Source: Pilaira anomala (taxonomy: Eukaryota; Mucoromycota; Mucoromycetes; Mucorales; Mucoraceae). From it: a stretch of DNA of 64,000 nt. The DNA lies in NCBI GenBank assembly GCA_025716855.1, contig JAIXMQ010000001.1, forward strand, positions 709,501 to 773,500. Direction: 5' to 3'. Positions 32,120 through 42,546 of the stretch are shown in pieces. The first letter of the stretch is position 1, and each line of letters begins with the position of its first letter. The notes beneath the pieces were generated by a model. That model searched no databases, was not told the origin of the DNA, and saw only the letters and a program-made list of their open reading frames with translations. The position numbers and the translations under genes were made by a program.

Positions 32120-33492
32120 TTACTCATACTATTTTGAATGCATTAGTTATAAAGCCATTCACTTGTTTTTATATATATATATATGCATATACCTTTTTAG
32201 CAATCATACCCTCTGGGGGCTTAACTTCAGTCTTTTTGTTACCAATTTCACTCCAATTTGTAGAAAGACAGGTACCGTTACTTTCAACAAAACTCTTCAT
32301 CATAGCTCTTTGTGTATCTGGATCTGCGTCTTTATAGATTTGTTGAAACAATGAATTCAATGCTTGTTCTCCTTCTGGTTTTGTATCTTCATCTAATTCA
32401 CGAGTCAATTTATTCCAATCCTTTGATTTCTTTGATGATGTGCTACTAGGTGTAGTAGTTGTCACTATAAAATAAAAGTTTAGTTTCATGCTGTAATATG
32501 AATATATGATACTTTACTAGTAACTAATTGATCTTCTCCTTCCAAAGTACCCCACATAATACCCATCATTTCCTTTTTCAATTTAATTTCAATCTTTGTA
32601 GAAAGAATCTTGAATGAAGACTCTTTGGGTACAATCTTGTGTGCTAAAGGTTCAAGCTCAAGTGAATAATCTGATCCAGTGGGTAATTTGACAGTTAAAG
32701 ATAACTGTATTTTAAAATTAGTACACATACTAAAATATATATATTCATTACTTACAGAGTTATCAAAGAAATTAAGTTCAACTGCATCGTTCTTTACATT
32801 CTTGATAAAAACTTCAATTGTAACAAATGTATCATTTTGAAACCATTCATATCTATTTTTTTTTTTTTAAGCCAGTGTTGAAACGTATCTTATGTAAAGA
32901 ATTTACCTTGTAGCTTTGACAGGTACAGCAGCAGGAGCAGTAGGTGTAACAACAGGTTTGGTATCTTTGGGTAAATTATCTTGATTCTTTCTTAACCAAG
33001 TCACCAAGATTTTCTCTTTAGGATTCAATTCTTTTGATTGTTCCAAATGTTTTTGAGCATCGACGTATCTACCTAAACGATGTAAAGTAATACTGTAAAG
33101 ATGTATTAGTTTTTATTTATTTTTTTTCACGTTAAAAAAAGGGTGTTTTCTTTACCCAAGTTGTAAATGAGCTCTTGCTAATAAACTACGAGAACCTTGT
33201 TCTAATAAAGCTAAAGCTTGTTCACCGTCTTTTAAAGCCAAGTCTAACTTGTTTAACTTTTGATAGACTTGACACCTTAAATAGAGTGTTGGAAAAAAAA
33301 AAAAAGAAGAGTTGTTTTTTGTCGTTGTTGTTGTTCTTACCTCTTTAAAATAAATTCGGCGTTCTTTGGTTCTAAAGTAACTAACTCTGTGAAAAGAGAA
33401 AGTGCTTCATCGTAGTCATCGTCAAAGAAAGCGTCGTTTGCTTTTGCAAAGAGATCAGCGGATTTTTTTTGTTCTGGAGATAAGTTCAACAT
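32120..33492 (-). CDS. SGT1: Co-chaperone SGT1 (TPR-CS-SGS)
   Basis: Seven exons: 33341-33492, 33156-33275, 32907-33092, 32756-32852, 32518-32704, 32193-32464 and 32120-32128; 340 aa. Residues 1-115 are TPR repeats (ADLFAKANDAFFDDDYDEAL, AEFILKRCQVYQKLNKLDLA, ARAHLQLGITLHRLGRYVDA); about 155-245 are the CS domain (YEWFQNDTFVTIEVFIKNV through KIEIKLKKEMMGIMWGTLEG); the end is the SGS motif (KKSKDWNKLTREL, GTCLSTNWSEIGNKK, KPPEGMIAKKYE). SGT1 links Hsp90 with Skp1/SCF and kinetochore assembly. The final coding exon is just TAT GAG TAA and completes the KKY-type ending typical of the family. Confidence 0.93.
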
Positions 33493-33631
33493 GATTGTTT
33501 TTTTTAAAAAAAAAAAAGGAAAACAAAAGAAAGTTATGGAATTTTTTTTTTATTTTATATGCGTTGTTATTTACGCGTGACTACAAAGATCCCAAAATTA
33601 TAGAAAACAATGAGTTTTTTTATTATGCTTA

Positions 33632-36247
33632 TTATTTAGTTTTAAACGTATTTTGAATATATTGAAGACCTTGACTTGTCTCAAATTGTTTATCCAAATG
33701 ATGAGACCAAAGCTTCTTACTCAACTCATCCGAGAGATCATTATTTCCACTTTCTTCTCCAATACTACGTTCAACAAATTGTTTATGATTTCCAACCATA
33801 CGTTCTAACCAAACCTTCTTGAGCTTATATTCTTCTTTACGAATCAACCATTCAGACCAGCTAGGAACTAATGAAAGACCTGTACGAATACCTGCACGAA
33901 GTGCAACAAAGATATGTTCAGATAATAAAATACAGAGTAAAGTAAAGACAGGTGTGTAAGGAGAATGAATGTTGGTAGTAGGATGGAAAAGGTAGGCAAA
34001 AGATCCCATCGTGATGGATGATAACCAGATTAATGTTTCCATATTTCCTAACCAAGGACCAATACTTTCTGCACGATGGGGAATAGGACGTCTAGTATAT
34101 TTACAGATCTTAATGGCATCACCACGGATTTCAATCCAATTATTAATTACTGCACATACAGAGGTTAAGGGCCAAACAGTAGAAAACATACTAACATAAC
34201 CAAACTATATATACAAAAAAGAAATAATAATATAAGTTTCAATATACCCCCCCCCCAAAGAAAAGAAACACTTTGTTTACTTACTTGAATCACCATCTCA
34301 ACATAATCAGTATAAATATTATATTCTTCTAAAGCAACCTCTCTATAGACTTTTTCCATAAATTTAGCTTCCTCAGGATCAACAGCAACGCCAATGGTTG
34401 CAAGATCAGTATTGTCACTCTTCTTTTGATCCTTCTTTGTTACTTTTGCTTGTAATTTTTTAGCTTGAGGCATGATACGTTTAAGAGCATAAGGTACAAC
34501 CATTTCAGTCAAGAAACCGATCAATTGACCTGTGACAACGAAATAAACTAATTGAGCACGTAATCTTAAGAAATCTACTGTCTTGTGTTCATGAGAAACA
34601 TTGAACTCAACCAAGTAAGGAAGAACATGATCTCCAAAAGGGATATATACCCAAGCAGTAATAAACTATATAGTAAGAGATACTGTGTTAGGAAACGAGC
34701 TCTCCTTATTATATATATATATATATAAACTTACCAAAGAAAGATAACCAACTAAAAAGTTTGCAATGAAAATCTTTTGAGTATAACTGTATTCCCAAGA
34801 AGCATCTGTTTTATGCATTTCCCAGTTGGTAAGTATCTTGACCCATTTACTATAGATATTTGTCATGGTAGGGATTAAAAGTACGTAACCAATAGTAGGT
34901 GTATAATGCTATGATAAAAAATAAAAAAAAAAAGGATATAAGTAAATATATGTACATATATAGAATAAATTTCTTTCTTTACCAAGAATTGATGGAAAGG
35001 ACCATTATAATACTCATGTAAAAACAATTGAAGCATAAAGACAAAAGCAACAATGATACTTAAAAAGAAAGCACCGACAGCTACACCAGGTACAGAAGAA
35101 ATTCGTCTTGTAAACAATTTCCATGCAGAAACATAAGGCGTTTCTTCTCCCGTCACATTATCCTTGATCATCTTTTCACCTTTGAATTCAGTTCTTCTCT
35201 TTTCATGTTTAGAATAATTACGTACACCCCAATGAATAGCTAATTCATGTTCCTTACGCTTCCACATTTCTGTAAATAAGATAGCCCAGATCAACATGGA
35301 AAGTGAGTACCAGATGGTTAATGTGTTGGAGTGAGTCAAGTAAACCAAACAACCTAATCCGGCAGGTGCACTAAGCCAAATAAAGTAAGTTTGAGCAAAT
35401 GCAAAGTAATAGGCGATCTTTTCTCCAAAATGGTTGCGAATTTTTAAGAGGTCATTGTCTGAGACGAGCCATTTGGTAGACCAAGATTTCAACCACTCCT
35501 ATATATTTATATGTTTGTAAATTTATATATATCTTTTTTCTTCTTCCGTTCTTACATTATTAAATTTGTCGTCATGTAATGGCATAATACTATCTACATA
35601 TTTATCAACATTGGAAGTAATACCTGCTCCACCATCGGATTCAGGTTGTGTAATAATTTCATACACTAAACGTAATCTTTCTGCATCGGTTAAATCTTGA
35701 AAAGCTTGATCAGTAATATCATTTGAATTAGAATCATCTCCAATTTCATCCACGCGTACGCCCAACAAAAAATCTCGCACTCTATACAAATATACGTATT
35801 AAAAAAGATAGATTTAAAACATACCGTATTAATTTTTTTTTAATACCTTTCTTGTCTGTATTCTTGTTTAATAGGACCCACAGGACTACTTACTAAAATT
35901 AAAAGAGTTCCTTCTTCTTTTCCAGGACGTACTTGGAAGCGAAGGTTTACTTTAGTTAATCGGTTTGTGATATTTGAAAGAGAATCAGCAACGTGTGTTT
36001 CCAATTGAGCTCGAGTGGTTATTGTTTCATTGCCTTTTGGCACAGTAGTAGGAAATTTGAAAACAATGACGTAGTCAACACCTGCATTGCTTGAAAGAAC
36101 AGAAGTTGTCGTAGTACTTTCTTCTTCTTCTTTTTCGTCTGAGCTTTTTCGGCTTAAGCCTGTATCTTGACCTGTAGGTGGAAATAAGTTTTGAAACCCT
36201 TCTGTTGACTTTGGAGCCACAAAAGGCTCTTGTTGTACTTCCGCCAT
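33632..36247 (-). CDS. Anoctamin/TMEM16 family protein (Ist2-like scramblase or tether)
   Basis: Six exons: 35847-36247, 35556-35781, 34983-35498, 34735-34908, 34285-34665 and 33632-34204; 756 aa. After a soluble N-terminal region with an RRM-like anoctamin dimerisation fold (VDYVIVFKFPTT, LRFQVRPGKEEGTLLILVSS), the membrane part has about ten helices. Anoctamin sequence is clear: IRNHFGEKIAYYFAFAQTYF, TEMWKRKEHELAIHWGVRNY, LIPTMTNIYSKWVKILTNWE, YVEMVIQFGYVSMFSTVWPL and IEIRGDAIKICKYTRRPIPH. The last two carry the acidic residues that bind Ca2+ in TMEM16 scramblases. The tail is short (about 60 aa), without the long basic tail of yeast Ist2. A role in lipid scrambling or ER-plasma-membrane contact is inferred. 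Confidence 0.92.
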
Positions 36248-37490
36248 GGTTATTTATTTTATGGAGAAACAAGAGAAAAAGGAAATAAAAAAAAAAAGTT
36301 TCGTGTTATAAATTTGCAATGAGATCGTGACGTCGTTGAATTTGACAAAGGTCTAATAATCGAAAGCACAACAAGTTAGCCTTACTTGGATGGTTCGTTA
36401 TAAATAAAATGAAATAATAATGTACATATATAAAAGGGACGATATGCTACCAAATTCTTGTTATATCAAAAGATTGAATTGATATTGATTCGCTCGATAT
36501 CTCTAATGTCTTTTTATTGAATATCCTTAGTCTGATCCTCCAAAGTGCCGTGCTAAACTACTACAACGCTTAACTTTGCAGTGATGTATTCTTAGAGCTC
36601 AACAGTGTAAAAATAATGCTTGAATTTCAAAGTCAAATTTAATAGGAGCTTTGTAAAGGATCTTCACTCACAAATAAAAAATGAAATTCTTTTAAAGTAA
36701 AAAGTGAGATGATGGTATCTTTTCTTTTACTTTTTTTCGTTTGAAATATAGTAAACTCTATTGACATCATGATGACAACCAAACAGGTGTATGCGCTAAA
36801 AAGGGACTAAGAAGACAGTTTTTGTCTGTTCGTTTATCTTTATTCTTCTTCATGTTTTGTTGCAGTCCATCCATCTATTTATAAAATTTCATTTTTCGCA
36901 CTTTGTGTCTAGATAGTCAGAATGTACAAATTTGTGGCTATCGAATGGTACCATTTTTATTAAGAAATCACGACCTTTATTTTTAACCAAAAATGCACGG
37001 TTAGAAAACCCATAATTTCTGCAAGGATATTTTTCCGACTTTATTATAAGCGTGAATCTAAAAAATTTTTGAGTTCTCCTCAAGCCTTGCGGACGTTCGT
37101 GGAACCTTTGTTAAATTCCGAAGAATCCCCAACCGCCAACAAAAAATCGTAGAATTGTGCCAGTGTGTGTTGTCGGAATTTCCTTGGGGAAGCAGCTACC
37201 CGTATAGCCAGCCGCTAGCAATTTGAGCGACCTTGATGGTGATGTGTGGTATGCCGATTTTGAGGGTGATACCTCAGGTTGGCCCGGATAGGAAGCTACC
37301 TGGCTGGGACCTGCCTTCGTAATGAGGGTGATTACCTCTGTTTGGCCCCAAAAACGGTTTGTTAGTATCTGAATTAAACTAGTCCTCTCTTGTCTATGGG
37401 TTTGGACAATGACGACGAGTTTCCTAGATAATTGGCCTAGCTAACCAATTATCGAGTTTTACAATTTTAATGAAAATGAAAAATATTATT
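36248..37490. other. Intergenic region left of the Harbinger element
   Basis: No gene was recognised. On the minus strand 36889-37083 a frame reads KYPCRNYGFSNRAFLVKNKG..., coding-like but isolated. From about 37080 to 37420 the base composition is clearly richer in G+C and contains two related blocks, GAGGGTGATACCTC...TTGGCCC and GAGGGTGATTACCTC...TTGGCCC about 67 bp apart. Left of these is GAATCCCCAACCGCC (37123-37137), close to the Harbinger terminal sequence that starts at 37494. Confidence 0.45.
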
Positions 37491-37877
37491 TTAGAGCATC
37501 CCCAACCGCGGATTTAAATCAATAAAAGTTTTACTTTAAATTTTTTTTTAAATCCCTGATCACCCAACGGGGGTTGTAAAAAAGTTGCACAATAACATTT
37601 CGGTCCCAAAAGTTTTTCAGAGGTTGTACTTTTGCAACCTCTGAAAATCTGGATTTACTTTTTTTCGAAGCTTGAACGGACTTTTTTTTTTTTTTTTTTT
37701 AATTCTTTTTTTGGTAAAATTTAATTAACAATAGCATGAACTACACGTTCTATATCATTATTAACACACTTGAAATTCAAACTCTTCATAGTATTTTTAG
37801 TTGATAATTAATTAATAAAGTATTGCCTTTCTTTTATACAGTCTACCTTCTTTAAATTACTTTTATAAAAACAAAAA

Positions 37878-39299
37878 ATGGTTAACATCGAAAGATATTT
37901 AGATTCACTTGACAGTGATATGGATAATGAATTGAAAGAGTTTCTTATGCTTATAGAATCATCAGACGAAGAAGATACAAGAATGGACGATATCGATGTA
38001 TATGCTGCTGCTGCTGTTTATTTTGATGAGAAAGCTAAACCTAAAAAGCGCGGAGGCTCTACTAAAGGTCGTGTGGTAATCCAAAGGGATCGTCAAAGGG
38101 CTGAGGCTGCTTTGAATATGAATTACTTTGACGCAGTTCCTACATATCCACCTGAAATTTTTCGTCGTCGTTTCAGAATGCGTCGTGAGCTATTCAATAG
38201 AATCGTAGAAGGTGTTGAAAAGCAGGATAGCTACTTCGAGCAAAGACAAGATGCACGTAAGGTCTGGGGGTTTACGGCTAGACAAAAATGTACTGCTGCT
38301 ATTCGCCAGCTTGCATATGGTGCGTCGCCTGATTCATATGACGAGTACTTGCAAATGGCAGAATCTACTGGAATGGAATCATTGAAGCGTTTCTGTAAGG
38401 CAGTCATTGATCATTTTGGAAAGGAATACCTTCGAAACCCCACTGCTGATGATCTCAAGACAATCTTGAAGGTAAACGAAGAAAGAGGTTTCCGGGGAAT
38501 GCTAGGATCAATCGATTGCATGCATTGGGAATGGAAAAACTGCCCTACCAGCTGGCATGGTCAGTATACTGGTAAGGAAAAGTACCCAACTATCATTCTT
38601 GAAGCAGTAGCTACTCAAGATTTGTGGATCTGGCATTGCTTTTTTGGTTTACCTGGTGCCCTTAATGATATCAATGTTTTGGATCGATCCTTCGTATTCG
38701 ACGATTTTCTTACTGGTGAAGCTCCAAAAGTATCATATGTGTTAAATGGTCATCAGTACGAGATGGGTTATTACCTGGGTGATGGTATTTATCCAAAGTA
38801 TGCCAATTTGGTAAAAACCATACCCAATCCTACGACATTAGGCGAAAAGGTATATTTTTATTCATTACAAAAATAACGAGAATGTTTTTAACGAACCATA
38901 TTCAACTTGTAGAACTTTTCTTCAGCTCAGGAAGCGGTAAGAAAAGATGTCGAGCGTGCTTTTGGCGTTTTACAAGGAAGGTTTAAGATATTGACGGCTC
39001 CAGCCAAATTGTGGGATGAAAGACAGCTAAAAAATGTTATGCTTGCTTGTGTCATTATTCATAACATGATAGTCGAAGATGAGAGAGATGTAGAGGGACT
39101 TGAAAACTTGTTTGAATCTGAATGTACAATTGATGATTCAAACATTAACTCTGGTAGAAGCTCTTATGCAGCTGAAAACGAGCTGTACTTTCAAGCCTTC
39201 CATAAAAGAGACAGTGCAATGAGAGATGCCAGCAAACATCAAATGCTTCGTGATGATCTTGTTAGCCATCTGTGGATGCGTCAATCTCACCATCAATAA
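37878..39299 (+). CDS. PIF/Harbinger DDE transposase
   Basis: Two exons, 37878-38849 and 38913-39299, give 452 aa. Without splicing the frame ends at codon 333; removing the GT-AG intron restores the catalytic third. Catalytic acids are in place: Asp213 in GSIDCMHWEWKNCP, Asp302 in LGDGIYP and Glu338 in RKDVERAFGVLQGRFKIL, spaced DD35E as in Harbinger enzymes. The GALNDINVLDRS block and the ACVIIHNMIVEDE ending are also family hallmarks (DDE_Tnp_4/plant transposon protein). The N-terminus is acidic (LMLIESSDEEDTRMDD) and then basic. The enzyme cuts and pastes the element by acting on its TIRs, together with the Myb-like partner. Confidence 0.95.
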
Positions 39300-39409
39300 T
39301 AATAATATATATATATATATAAGAAATAAAAATATACATATATAAATATATATATTTTTTAACATTTTTTTCTCTTTTTATTTTATTTTTTAATTAGAAA
39401 AATATCTAT

Positions 39410-40554
39410 CTATAATTCATTATCATCACCATTCTCCTCCAAATCAACAACTTCGGCATCGTCTTCCAAAACAACAACTTCAGGATCAGCCTCTTCTACA
39501 GTAGGCTGCTGTTCTTCATCTTCGCTTTCACCTTCCTCTTCCACCAAAGTTTCCTCTTCTTCTTCAACATCACCAGTAATATCTGCGATAGATTCCTTAT
39601 TAAGCCTATCGCATGCATCTTTTTTATGCTTACGCAACGTACGAAGGATATATGGATCAGTTTCTCCTGAAGTACTGATGCTTAACATCTTCATGTCGAA
39701 AAAGCGACGCACCTGCTTTGCCTTCATAGCAGTCTTTCTCTTTTTTACTGCCTCTGCTTCTGCCTCTGCTTTCATCTTGCCATCCAAATAGTGACCGAAC
39801 CTTTCCAAGAAGCTGTCCATATTTCTTTTCTCGACCCTTTTATCTTCCTTAAGCTTTCTACGGCCATTCTCGGGGCGAGCAGGATGGGCAGCATCATCAG
39901 TTGAAGAAGAACCGCTTCCCTCAGGAGCTTGATGGTTAGAATAAACAACCAAGTCCTCAGATTCATTCTGTTTCATCTCGCGAGGATACCACTTAGGATG
40001 CTTTACCATGATCTCATAGCAATGCTCAAGGGTAAAATTTTCACCTACGGTTTCTTTTCCCTTCTTAGTAGGAGCAGTAACAGTCTTACCGTTCTCCAAT
40101 TCCACAATACGTTTGCGATACAATTGCTTAGCCAATGCTATCTATAAGGGATGGTGGTTTTGTTAATACATTACCCATTTTTATGTACTTCATTAATAAA
40201 ACATACTTTATCTTTGGGAACATATCCGCTTCCTAACTGGATGGATGCGGTATCAAGGCATCCGACGTATTTTGACACCTTTCTGTTGATGATACCCCAA
40301 CGATTTTTCAAGGAACCGCAATCACGAACATCATCAGGACCATTTCCCATGTTGAAAATGTCAGCTATGCTTCTCCAAAAAGCGGCTCCGTCTTGGTTGT
40401 TTCCTCTATCTCCATCTTCGCTTATGCGTATGTAAGAGTTGACAAGTTTGATATCTTCAGATTGGCGGAAGTTCTTCTTGCCGATTTTTCCTGACTGGGA
40501 GCTTTCAGCATTATTGATGGGTGTAGAAGATAATTGTTCTGTAGGAGTACTCAT
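39410..40554 (-). CDS. Harbinger accessory Myb/SANT-like DNA-binding protein
   Basis: Two exons, 40207-40554 and 39410-40141, give 359 aa. Residues about 25-100 form the trihelix/SANT-like domain found in the second ORF of PIF/Harbinger elements: KKNFRQSEDIKLVNSYIRIS, GAAFWRSIADIFN and SLKNRWGIINRKVSKYVGCL. The middle part (FTLEHCYEIMVKHPKWYPR) matches the NAM-associated region, and the C-terminus is Glu/Asp-rich. In other Harbingers the Myb-like protein brings the transposase to the nucleus and to the TIRs. The gene is tail to tail with the transposase, 110 bp apart. Confidence 0.88.
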
Positions 40555-40941
40555 TTGTAATATATTTGGAAACGAAGTAAAGAAGATTTAACAATAATTA
40601 GCTATTTTACATTACTTTTATTGCAGAGTTTAATTTTTTTTTAATTAATTAATTTTTCATAAATCTTTCTAAAAACCGACGGTTGGGAGACCCTCTAATT
40701 TAACACGGTTGTACAATAAATTTGAGTTGTAAATTTTTTTTTAAAACCTAAAAACTAAAATCTCGGCTGGGGATGCTCTTATACACTTGCATATTTTTTT
40801 TTTTTTGAATAAAATTTTATTTTGCGTACATGTGATCATTAACATCTATGATAAAAGAATTTAAAAGATGATCCAATGTCCTTTTTTAATTGAATTATAA
40901 AACGCCTTTTTTTTATTCTTATTATTTTTCTGATTGAATGC

Positions 40942-42546
40942 ATGGTTCTTTCAGTTACTAAATCAAAAGGTACCATTCAAAGTCCGCCCAGGCTTAAAAA
41001 ACACAACACATGGGCACAAGTCATCTCAGGACGATCAACACGATTGTCTAGTAGCTTGGTAGAGCCCCTAACCAAATCTTCACAAACTAACACGCCCAAT
41101 GGTGAACCTGGAAACCTCACCACCAGCGCGGATCAAGTCACTCCAGTTGATCATTTTTCAAATAAAATTGTTCGTCCATACATGAAGGGTTTTTTTACTC
41201 ATTCCATTCTCATTGACATTACCAACGTCAAAGAGGATCGTCTTTTATTTCTCAAAGAATTTAAGGCATTCTGTAATGAGGGAAAGGATCTATATGCCGT
41301 TTCCGATAAAATTCGTAACGACTATGGTCGTCAGTACGCCGAAGTGAAAGTTTCACCTCTTTTTTATAAGAACTTTTCTGATTCACCAGAATTTACACTT
41401 CCGTCTTTCTCAGACTCTTTCTTTGCCTATGCTTCTCTTTCATCCTCTGACCGTATCATAAAAGTTTCATTCACCAACCTTCCACAGGAATATGGTCGTC
41501 CTGACGGAGGTCTAGACCAGCTCCGATCTGACATGATCACCAACTTGGAAAGGTTTGGAACTATTCTGGATAGCGGTCTTGCTGTCGGAACTACAGGTGT
41601 TTATGCTGGCTACGGCTATGCAGTACTTGTTGTCCCTGAAAATCACCAGCACGAACTCACTCATTCTTTGAACTGGTCCTTTTATCCGTTGGATTACACT
41701 CAATTATCTGGAAATGTTTTCCTTAAGGAACAAGACTCTGTCAATGTCTTCGCTACTTGGGCCTCTATGCCTCCTTTTTGTCGTTACTGTCATTCCGATA
41801 AACATGCTTTATTAGAATGTGAACTTCGTATGAAAGCCACTATCTGTCGTTTATGTAACGTTGCTGGTCATATTGCAAAATATTGTCCTCGTAAAAATAC
41901 TTCTAATTCTTCCACGAATTCGTTGGCAAAGAAGCCTCGTAAGATGCCTCAACCTCCAATTACAACACCTCCTGTCATACCTGAGTCCGTAGATAACCAT
42001 GAGGTTCATACTACCCCAGAGCAGGCTCCTACTACTAGTGCAGTGCATTCTTTCGATGTACCTCCTACTCATACCGATAGTCATAACAATGAAGGCTCAG
42101 ACGCTGTTGTCAGTAATGAAGTTGGGACTAATACACCCGCAGTCTCTAATTCACCATTAGTTAAAACACGTTTGACAAGAGCAACCACGACTAAGGAAAC
42201 TATTCCTGGATCTTCTCAGTCAAAATTTGCTATCCAATCCTTGGTTATATCAGGAAAGAGTTGTAAATCCTGTGGAAACAGGGATCATGAGAGAAGCAAC
42301 TCAAACAAATGTCCTAAAAACAAGAAGAATTTTTTGAAGAATCTTCAAGACGCTGTAGAAAACGAAAATAGATCGTATACTGCTTCTAGCACGGAGACGA
42401 CTGGAGGTGGTGCAGATGATGCCATGGATCTCGATGATACCAATTCTTCTCAAGCCGACCCTACTGCCAATCCTGGTGCCGTAGGTACTCTTTTTACCAA
42501 CTCGGGACCTGCAGCAGTTGACAATAATAACAACAATAATCTTTAA
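40942..42546 (+). CDS. LINE ORF1 (nucleic-acid-binding, Gag-like)
   Basis: 534 aa. Residues about 75-265 have an RRM-like pattern (HSILIDITNVKEDRLLFLKE, RIIKVSFTNLPQEYG). Then come two clustered zinc knuckles, CRYCHSDKHALLEC and CRLCNVAGHIAKYC, and after a Pro/Thr/Ser-rich linker another Cys-rich motif, CKSCGNRDHERSNSNKC. The protein should coat the element RNA. The A of its first ATG belongs to the 12-bp target duplication, so the native start may have lain further 5'. Confidence 0.9.
   Translation: MVLSVTKSKGTIQSPPRLKKHNTWAQVISGRSTRLSSSLVEPLTKSSQTNTPNGEPGNLTTSADQVTPVDHFSNKIVRPYMKGFFTHSILIDITNVKEDRLLFLKEFKAFCNEGKDLYAVSDKIRNDYGRQYAEVKVSPLFYKNFSDSPEFTLPSFSDSFFAYASLSSSDRIIKVSFTNLPQEYGRPDGGLDQLRSDMITNLERFGTILDSGLAVGTTGVYAGYGYAVLVVPENHQHELTHSLNWSFYPLDYTQLSGNVFLKEQDSVNVFATWASMPPFCRYCHSDKHALLECELRMKATICRLCNVAGHIAKYCPRKNTSNSSTNSLAKKPRKMPQPPITTPPVIPESVDNHEVHTTPEQAPTTSAVHSFDVPPTHTDSHNNEGSDAVVSNEVGTNTPAVSNSPLVKTRLTRATTTKETIPGSSQSKFAIQSLVISGKSCKSCGNRDHERSNSNKCPKNKKNFLKNLQDAVENENRSYTASSTETTGGGADDAMDLDDTNSSQADPTANPGAVGTLFTNSGPAAVDNNNNNNL

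Larger units (their letters stand above)
37494..40778. mobile_element. Complete PIF/Harbinger DNA transposon (3,285 bp)
   Basis: The element is bounded by terminal inverted repeats beginning GAGCATCCCCAACCGCGG at the left and, read on the minus strand, GAGCATCCCCAGCCGAGA at the right (15 of 18 match). A TTA trinucleotide lies immediately outside both ends (37491-37493 and 40779-40781), the usual PIF/Harbinger target duplication. It carries the two genes expected of the superfamily, convergent and both open: a DDE transposase (+) and a Myb/SANT-like protein (-). The intact frames suggest recent activity, though transposition itself is not shown. Confidence 0.93.

Noticed and set aside
31894..32127. 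77-aa minus ORF with a (TH)n run
   Set aside because: Translation of the TG microsatellite.
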